A stretch of DNA of 64,000 nucleotides from an uncultured Christensenella sp. (GTDB taxonomy: Bacteria > Bacillota > Clostridia > Christensenellales > Borkfalkiaceae), in assembly GCA_910579525.1 (NCBI GenBank), contig CAJTUK010000001.1, forward strand, positions 310,001-374,000, read 5' to 3'. A program made the translations under genes and the position numbers. The notes under the pieces are model-generated. The model was given only the letters and a program-made list of their open reading frames with translations. It was not told where the DNA came from and ran no database searches. This document shows positions 19,801 to 28,800 of this stretch, one piece after another. Within the stretch, counting starts at the first letter, position 1. The number at the start of each line of letters is the position of its first letter.

Positions 19801-22800
19801 GCCCGCGTCGACCGCGCCGACGTTGCCGAGGCTCCAACCGTTTAACGTGTAGTTTAACGATGCCGTTACGCCCGCGGGCAAGCCGCTGACGGTGATTTTA
19901 TGAGCCGTGCCGTCGTAAGTTACTTCCGTTCCGCCGAACTTAACGCCCGACATATCGTACGCACCCGCGGTTACGGTGAGCACGCCGCACTTGCCGTTGT
20001 TTTCGTCTGCGGAGGTATAATTACCGATAAAAGTAACCTCGTAGTTTGCCGCGTTGTTGGATGAGAACGAGCCGAAAATAGGGTAAGTTCCCGCCTCCGT
20101 CACGTTGCCGCAAGTGAAGTTGAGCGAATAAACCTCGCCGTCGGCAAATTGCAGGCTGCCCGCAAAGTACTGCCAGCTTACGCCGCTCACGTCAACGTTG
20201 CCGAGGCTTGCCGTCATATCGCCGATTTCTATAAATACCTTTCTCTTCTCTATGGTGAAGTTTTTGGTCTTTTCGCCCGTGAGCGTATAGTTTCCGTCGA
20301 ACGAAGCCGTTGCTACATAGTTGCCTGCGTTTACAGAACGTCTGTCCGCGGTTACGGTGAGTTCTTTGGGCGAGTTGTCGTTTTCGTTCTCGTAATAATA
20401 GGCTTTGGGTTTTTGTTCTTTACCGTTGTAATACAGGGTTGAGTTATCCCACAATATCACGCCGTTTTTAGGCTGGGGCAGAATTTCGAACGTAGTTTCA
20501 AGTCCGTTTACGGGCAGGGTGTAGTTGGGGTTGCTTACGGCGGTAGCCTTTGCCACATAGTTGACTCCCGCGTTAATCTGTCCGCCCGTTACAGTTACGG
20601 TTACGGAGTCGCCGTTAACCGTGTTGGTAACGTCCGCGTAAGGGGTATGAGTTACGCCCGCCGCATACGTGTAAGAGAGGTCTCTCAACGTTCTGTTGCT
20701 ATCGTTATACCACGTTACGGTTATAACGCGCTGTTTAACCGTGAGCGTGCCCGCTACGTAAGTAATATCGTAGTTGGCAGCCGCGGCGCCCGAAAGCCCG
20801 CTTGCTTCTATTGCTCCCGAATAAACGCCTGCGTCGCCGTAAATTGCATAAACGCTTCCGTTTACTCTCAATGTGAGAGAGCCGAGATCGCTCTCCTTAT
20901 CGCCCGCAACGAGTCCCGAATACGTAGCGGTGTAACCTGCCGTAGCGGGGTTGTCGCCGTAAACTATGGTTTTATCGTTTGCGGTTACGGTGAGAGGCGC
21001 CTTTTCAATTACAAGAGTTTTTGTGATGTCGGGCGCGGAGCTTGCGTCGTAGTTGGGGTCTACGGTGAATTTAGCGGTTACTGTGTATTCGCCCGCTTCC
21101 TTCACTCCGTCCGTACCGACGAGCACGCCGTTTTTACGGTATTCGTAAGTAACGCCCGTCACGCCTTCGGCATCGCCGGAAACCTGCAAACGGTGCACGT
21201 TTCCGTCGTACGTTGCCCTTCCGTCCTCGAACACTATGCCCGAAACGGTAGCGCTCTGCCGTCTTACCGTAAGTTTTGCGGTGAGCGAAGAAATTTCACT
21301 GCCGCCCTTTACTATCTTGTAGTTATCCGCGTCCGCCGCGTTGTCGAACGAGAACGTAGCCGTTACCGTGTACTCGCCGACTGCCGAAACGCCGTCGGAC
21401 CCGAAGTTCACGCCGTCTTTAACGTAAGAGTACCTCACCGATACTCCCGAAGGCAAAGTTCCCGTAATTTCGAGTTTGTGCTTGTCGCCCGTAAACGAAG
21501 CGCTTCCGTCGGCGAACGATACGCCGTATTCGGGCGCGTCGAGGTCGAGCTCCGCCTTTTCTATTACGAGAGTTGCGGTAATATCCGCAATCGCGTTGTA
21601 GTTGCCGTCTACGGTAAATCTTGCGGTTACCGTGTGGGTACCCGCGCCCGCAATTCCCGAAGCCGCCGCGCCGTTGTAGAGATAAACGACCGTTACGCCG
21701 TCAGGCTGGCTTCCTTTAAGCACTCCGTCCACCATTGCGTTAGACCAGTCGAGCGCAAGCGAGAAGTTGCTTCCGTTATAAGTTACTGTGTCGCCGCCGA
21801 GGGTCATTCCCGTAACGGTTGCGGGGGAAATAACGAACGTATAATCCCTTTCCGCGTTCTGATATCCGTCAGACCAGCTGTACGCGGGCGAAATCCATAT
21901 AGTCAACGTATACGTTCCAGCGTTGACGGGCGCGCCCGTAAGTGTGGCGCCGGTAGAATCTTTAAACGTGAATTTATACTTCGAGTTGTCCTCGTTGCCC
22001 GTGATTTTAACGAAGTTGCCGTCCTCGCCGAGTTCGAGCATGTCGGGCTGTTTTGCGCTTCCGTCAAAAGTTACGGTGAGCGTGTCGGGGTCTACCTTTG
22101 CCGAAGTATTTTCGGTAGTAATCTGGAACGTGGTGGTCTTAACCGCGGGGAGCACATAGTTGCCCGCCTCGTTGTTGTTTACGCCCGTAACTTCCGCGGT
22201 GAACGTTACGTTGGGCAATACGGGGCTTACTTCGCCCACTACTCCCGTTGTAAGCGTTACGTTATCGCCTTCGCACAGGTTGCCTACCGTTGCGGTGGGA
22301 TAGTGCGGTTTACCGTCGTAGGGGTAAGTGGTCCACGCCCACGAAATTTCTATTTCGCGCGCAACTATATCTATAGAATCGCCGTTTTCGGGGGTTGCCG
22401 TTACCTGCACCCCGCCCGAAGGCAGTTTGTAGTTGCCCGCAGCCGAGCCGCCGAGCGCGGTTACGGTAACGGTTACCGTCTTGCCCGTGCCTGCGTTCTT
22501 ATCGCTGAATTTGCCCGTAGCCGTAGCGACGGTGAGGTTGCTTCCGTCAAGGTTGCCCGAAAGCACCGCATTGCCGAAGTGAATTTCAGCCGCGGCGTCG
22601 CTACCGTTTTGCTGTTTGGCGTTTTCATAACCGTCGGTGCCGTCATAAACCTTTCCGTCCGCGGTTATTCCGCTTATTGAGCTTATCAGCTTTTGCTCGA
22701 TTGTGAAGTTTTCCGACGCGGAAAGGGTATAGTTCCCCTTACCCGTAACCGTTACGGTTGCGGTGCCCGCGTTGAGGTTATCCGAATAGGAATATTCGAA

Positions 22801-25800
22801 ATCCGTTCCCTTTACAAGCGTAACCGTACTTCCGCCCAAAATCACGGTAATAGCCGGTTCGGGTGTCTGCGAGGTTGCGTTGTAAGTGAGGTTTGCAATG
22901 GTTGCAAAGGTCACCGCGCCCGCGCCGCTCAAATCATAGGGTTTGATTTTGTAGGTGAGCGTCCTGGTTCCCTTATAGTTGCCCTTACCCGTTATGGTTA
23001 CGGTTATCGTTCCCGCGTTTTTAAAGTCCGCCGTGGCTGTGGAGCCGCCGTCGCGCGAGTAACTTACGGTGTAATCGGTGTTTTCCGCAAGTTGCGCCGC
23101 GGGGCTTATGCCGCCGTCGTTCAATTCGGGAGAAAGTTTTTGAGCCGCGTTGTTGAATACGCTGTCGGCTATTCCCGTAACGGTTATATCGGATTGACCG
23201 ATATCGCGCTCGTCTATCGAATAGAGCACCTGAACGGAACCCGTATAGTTGCCCTTACCCGTTATAGTGAGCACTGCGGTTTTAACGCCCGCAACCTTGT
23301 TGTTGACGTACGAATAAGTATAATCGTTAGCGGTTATGGTAGCGTTAGCGTCCGATACGGCGGGCGTGGGCTCGTGCTCCGTGCCGTCGTAGGTATACGA
23401 ACCTATGGCGCCTATCGTTATGCCCGTTGCGGGGGTTTCGCCGCCGTTGCCCAGACTCTTCGCGTTTACGGTAGCCCCGCGCGAGAAGAGTTCCGTTGTG
23501 TGGTTGTCTGCGGTAACCTTAAAGTAATAGGTTGCCGAATCCGAAACGTTTATAACATCCGGCAAGCCCGCTTCCGCTACGAAGTTAATCCAGCCCGCGT
23601 CGTTTGCGCCGAGATTGGTGGTGCTGTAATACCATTTAAGATTGTTGTTTTCAAGGTTTTCGCCCGTTGCCGTAGGCATTGCGGTCAAAATTTTGTGTTT
23701 TTTGCCGTCGTAAGTGCCAACGTACGCCGTTGCGGTAACCGCAAGCGTTGCAAGCGCAATAGTGAACGACGTAGTTACCGTCTTTTTGTCGCTTGCGCCC
23801 GAAATTTCGTAATTCGCCGCATAGTCCGATTTTAAAGCTGCGGTTGCGGAGTGAGTTCCGTTTTCCGCGGTGCCGCCCGTATAGTCGAACATATCGGCGA
23901 CATTGGCGGGCAATCCGTTCTGCGCTGCAGTGGTAACGGTTGCGATTTTAGGCTGTTTCGCGTTGCCGTCATAGTTAAAGGAAGTCGAATCCCACGTGTA
24001 CGCGGTTATCGCCGCCTTGTTTATAACAAAGGTTTGCGTAGCCGTGCCCGAGAAATTCCCCTTGCCCGTAACGGTGACGGTAACCGTACCCGCATTAGTG
24101 AGATCGCCCGCTGTCGTCGTGCCTGAATTGGTTGCGTTGGAATAGCTTACCGTAAAGTCCGTATTTGCGGCAAGGTTTTTAGAAGTAGTAGCCAAACCGC
24201 TGTTAGTTACGGTATATGTAGGGGTCAACGCCGAACCCGTGTACGTGTACGTGCCCGAAACGGTTATAGTCGTTCCGCTTGTAAGTGCGAGCGCGGTAAT
24301 GTCCGCAGTGCCCGTTGCGGCAACGCTTGCGGCTATGGAATAGTTGCCCGCGTCCGTTCCGTTTAAGGTAATTCCAGTTGCCGTTACAGTCTTGCCCGCG
24401 CCAACGTTTTTATTGTCGAAGTCTATATTCGTAGCGCTTGCTATGCCCAGCGAATCGCCCGAAACTTTGCCCGCAAAAGTTGCGGCGGTATTCGCGCCGT
24501 CAAACGTTGCGGTAGTTGTTCCGTCATAAGTTTTGTCGTTATACGAAACGCCCGTAATTCCGGTAATCGCCTTTTTGGTTATGTTAGCCGTCGCTTTGGT
24601 GGTGCCCGTGGCATACGCGTTTACGGTGTTGAGTATGGAGTAGTTCCCCCCGTCTGTCCCGCCGAGTGATATATTCTTGACGGTAACCTCTTTGCCGTTT
24701 GCTACGTTTTTATCCGCAAATGTCACGCTTGCAGAGGCTATTTCCAGCGAGTCGCCCGTGACCATTCCAGTAAACACAACCCCCGACGCGCTGGTCTTTT
24801 TGCCAAGCGTTGCGTTTGCGTTGCCGTCATAAACCTTGTTGTTTACGGTTATGCCCGTTATAGCGGTTATCGACTTTTGCATAATACCGCCCGTGCCGGT
24901 TGCCTGCGTAGCGGCCGCTATGGTGTAGTTTTTGGCGCTTGTGCCGCCCAACGTTATGCCCGTGGCGACAACGTTTTTGTATCTGCCAAAGTTTTTATCT
25001 GCAAAGTTTATAGAAGTTGCGCTTGCTATGGTGAGATTATCGCCCGAAACTATGCCCGCAAAGGTTGCGCCCGTGGTGTTATCAATAGTTGCGGTTGTGG
25101 TGCCGTCGTAAACTTTGTCGTTGAACACAACGTCCGTTATGCCCGTTATGGTCTTTTTAGCCATTGTTGCCGTAAGCGTTTTTGTTACGGACCTGTCCGC
25201 CGAATAGTTGAGCGCGGAATCGTTCCACACATACCCCTCTTTGAGGGTGAATACGTACTTGTAAGAACCCGCGTCTTTGCCCGTAACCACGGTAACCGCC
25301 GAAGCGGCGCCGCCGTCGTACGAGAGCGTTGCGGTGACTTTTGCGCTGTCGAAATTGGAAATAAGCGTTTGATTAGCGCCGTTATAAGTTTTGTTGGCGA
25401 TGGCAAGTGCGGTTACAGCCGTGCCTATATATCCTTCAAGCGAGGTGCCCGAACCCGTTCCGCCTATAATCTGCGTTTCATCGACCGCTTTGAACGCTTT
25501 ACGTATATCGGTTATTGTCATTCCCGCTTTGCCCGCGCCCGAAGTTATCGCGCCGTATTCCTTTGAATCCACGCCGAATCTTACTGCGATAGGCGTTGAA
25601 CTTGTAACCTTGCCCGCGATTTTTATTAAGGAATTTGCGTTTGCAACGAGAATATCGCAACCCGTAGAATCAGAAGCCGCTTTTTCTATATTGCCCGATA
25701 TGTTTACGTTGCCGGAAAGAGTAATTGTGCCGCCAACGCCGTAAACACCGCCGTTATTACCGTTAGTACTGTTGTTTTTTATAGTACCGCCCGTCATTTT

Positions 25801-28800
25801 AAACGTTGAGTTAGCGTTTACCGCTATTATGCCGTTTGACGAATGTCCTTGCGTGGACTTGTTGTAGCTGATTTCGCCGCCGGACATATTCAACGTTCCC
25901 AAAAGGTCTACCGCAAAGCCGTCGAGTCCGCCGTCAGTGCCCTGCGCGCCTACCGTTACGTTATTCGATATATAGCCGCCCGTCATATTCAACGTGCCGT
26001 TTGTATTGACAAAAACACCCACGCCGCCGCGGTTGCCCGTGTTGGCGCTCTTGTTGCCCCATATGCAGCCGCTCTTTAAATTTAAGGTTGCCGAACCTGC
26101 CACAAACACTCCGCCCGGAACGTTTACCGAGTTGTTGAAGCCGCCAGTTATGGCGCCGCCCGCCTTTCCGCTTGCAGGCACAAGCGCGCCGCTGCTGTTT
26201 ACGGTGGTGTTAGCGCTGTCCGAAACAGTGCAGGTTCCGCGCACAAACATTACGCAGCCGTTTGCCTTTGCCGCGGTGAGTTTGCGGTCTATTTTATAAC
26301 CGTTGAGGTTTATGTTGATATTCGCGCCCGCGGGAACGAGAAGCGCGCCGTTTTCAAAACAGCTTGTATCCGTGCCGAAGCTGCCCGAGGTTGCCTCCCA
26401 GCTCTTATTTAAAGACAGACTGAAATCAACGGGAAGTCCGCCCGTATTTTTAGAGGTGGTTACCGCCGCTTTCCATATGCTTGCGTAGTCCGTGAGTTTG
26501 ACGAGCGTTGCTTCGCCCGCGCTGTTTGCCGTTATGCCGTACTCGGGGTTATTGGAGTAGAAAACGGTGCTCGGGGTGGTTATTCCGCCCTTGGTTTTAA
26601 GTCCCGAGGTATAGACGGGGTTAACGGCGCCCGTGACCCTGTTTATATCCAAACCTATACGGCTGGCTGTGTTGAGCGCGCCCGTAATATTGAGAGGGAC
26701 TGTAACGTTAGCCAGCCATTGAATATCGTCGCTGTTATCACTGCCCAAGCCCTTGTTATTGGCTATTTTTATATTACCCGAAAGGTTAACTACCGCATTG
26801 TTGGAATATATGATTATACCGCCGCCCGAGCCTACATTGCCCGCTCCCGCGGTATTTTCTATAATCTGTCCGCCCGTCATATTTAACGTGCCGCCCAACC
26901 TGATGCCGCCGCCAGTGGCAGGACTTATATTCTTTTTGATTACGCCTCCCGACATATTCATGGTAGAGCCCTGATTGACCTGAATGCCGCCGCCATGGCT
27001 GTGATTAGTGTTCGCTTTACTTTCGTTCCAGCTGACTTCACCGCCCGTCATAGTAAAAACGGAATCGGTCACCATAATACCCATGCAGTCTATAGAACTT
27101 GGCGTTCGCATTAAAACGTTTTTGGTGACGTAACCGCCGCTCATGTTGATATTTGCCTTATAGGCGTAAATTCCGACGCCGCCGTCGTGAGAATCCGATT
27201 GTCCGCTGTCGCCCTTATTGTTGTATATTGCGCCGCTCTGTAAGTTGAGGGTTGCGCCCGAGCCTACCCACACGCCGCCGGTTACAGATTTAGTGTAGTC
27301 GCTACCGTCGTTACCCGAATAGCCGCCCGTAATCATGCCGCCCGTGATTGTGCCGTTTGAGTCGTTGCAGGTATTAGAGCCCGTTACAGTGAGCGTGCCC
27401 AAAACCTTGATAACGTAGCCGTTTGCGGTGGGCGCGGTTAAATTGCGGTTTATGGCAAATGTTTTGAGGTTGATTTTTATGTTTGCGCCCGCGGGCACCA
27501 AGAGCGAGCCCGTGGATTCGAAGCCTATGCCCGTGCCGAACTTGCCGTTTGAAGCTACCCAGTTTGTAAGCGAGGAGACTGAGTTCATATCAAAGGCTAC
27601 TTCCGCGCCGCTGTTTTTCATACTGGTGTTGACCGCGGCGTTCCATTTCGCCTCATAACTGTTTAAAAGGATTAAAGAACCCTCTACGCCCTTGTTTATG
27701 TTAACGGTGTAGTTGGCGTTGTCGCTGACAAAGTAGTCGCTCGCCGTTTCACCCGAGCCCTGAACGGACACGAAACTTTGGGTAAACACTCCCAAATTTT
27801 CCATAAACACGCCTATTTGCGGCGAGGCGTTTTTTGTAAGTTTTGAAGTGACTTTTATTTTTTTCGTTCCTGCAAAATATAGGTTGCTGGCTACTCCCGC
27901 CGTAGTTGCGTTGCCTAAAACGTAGGGGTTGCCGCGAACTTCGGGAACAAACGAATCTGCGTGTAACCATATTCCTCCGCCGGTCCTACCCGCAATGTTG
28001 CCAGAAATTTTACATAAACCGAGCTGAACGCCGCTTCCTCTATTGCAATAAATGCCGCCGCCTTCATCCAATGCAACATTGTTTAAAATCTGCATACCCG
28101 AGCCGCTCGACGCATTCAAATTAAGGATAACATTACCGTCCTGCGCGAGATAAATACCACCGCCAATACTGCGGGACAAATTATGAGATATAACTCCGCC
28201 TTGGGTTTCGGGGAAAAAAGAACTGCCCGTTAAATAGATTCCGCCGCCTAATCCTGAGCCTTTTTGATCTCCTGCTATGTTATAAGCAAATGCGCCGCCG
28301 GTCATATAAACATTGTTCTTACTGAATACGCCTATAGCTCCACCACGAGCGGCGCAATAATTATAAGCTATGAGTCCGCTTGTAATGCGGATTTCAGACC
28401 CCCAACCATGTATGCCGCCGCCCATACTTGTATTTGACACACAGCCGCCGCGAATCATACCCGTAGCCAGAGTTGTAGTGCCTTTTTTGAAAATTCCGTT
28501 ATCTTTTACGTCATAGCCCGAAGTTGCCGTGCTGTCTGTAACTTCGAGCTGGGGACGGGTTGTTTGATTATCTCTGTTAGCCGCAGTACCCGACGCAGAC
28601 GAAGTACCGGCAACAGCATAAATAACCGCTCCGTACTCGACGGATTGAAATTTTGAGGTTGCCAAAGGCAGATTAGCCGTTGCCGCACCGTTTGCCGAGG
28701 GACGGTATAAATTTCGGTCGATTGTGTGACCGTTTAAGTTGAGCTGAATTTTTGCCTTGGCGGGAACAAGGAGCGCACCTGATACATCATCTATACCCAC

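Noticed and set aside
11308..28124. Long open frames on the plus strand opposite the giant gene, up to 677 codons (20647-22680)
   Set aside because: They are rich in Arg, Tyr, Cys and Val as expected from the reverse complement of a biased Thr/Gly/Val-rich coding sequence. They show no domains, no ribosome binding sites, and many overlap each other's frames.
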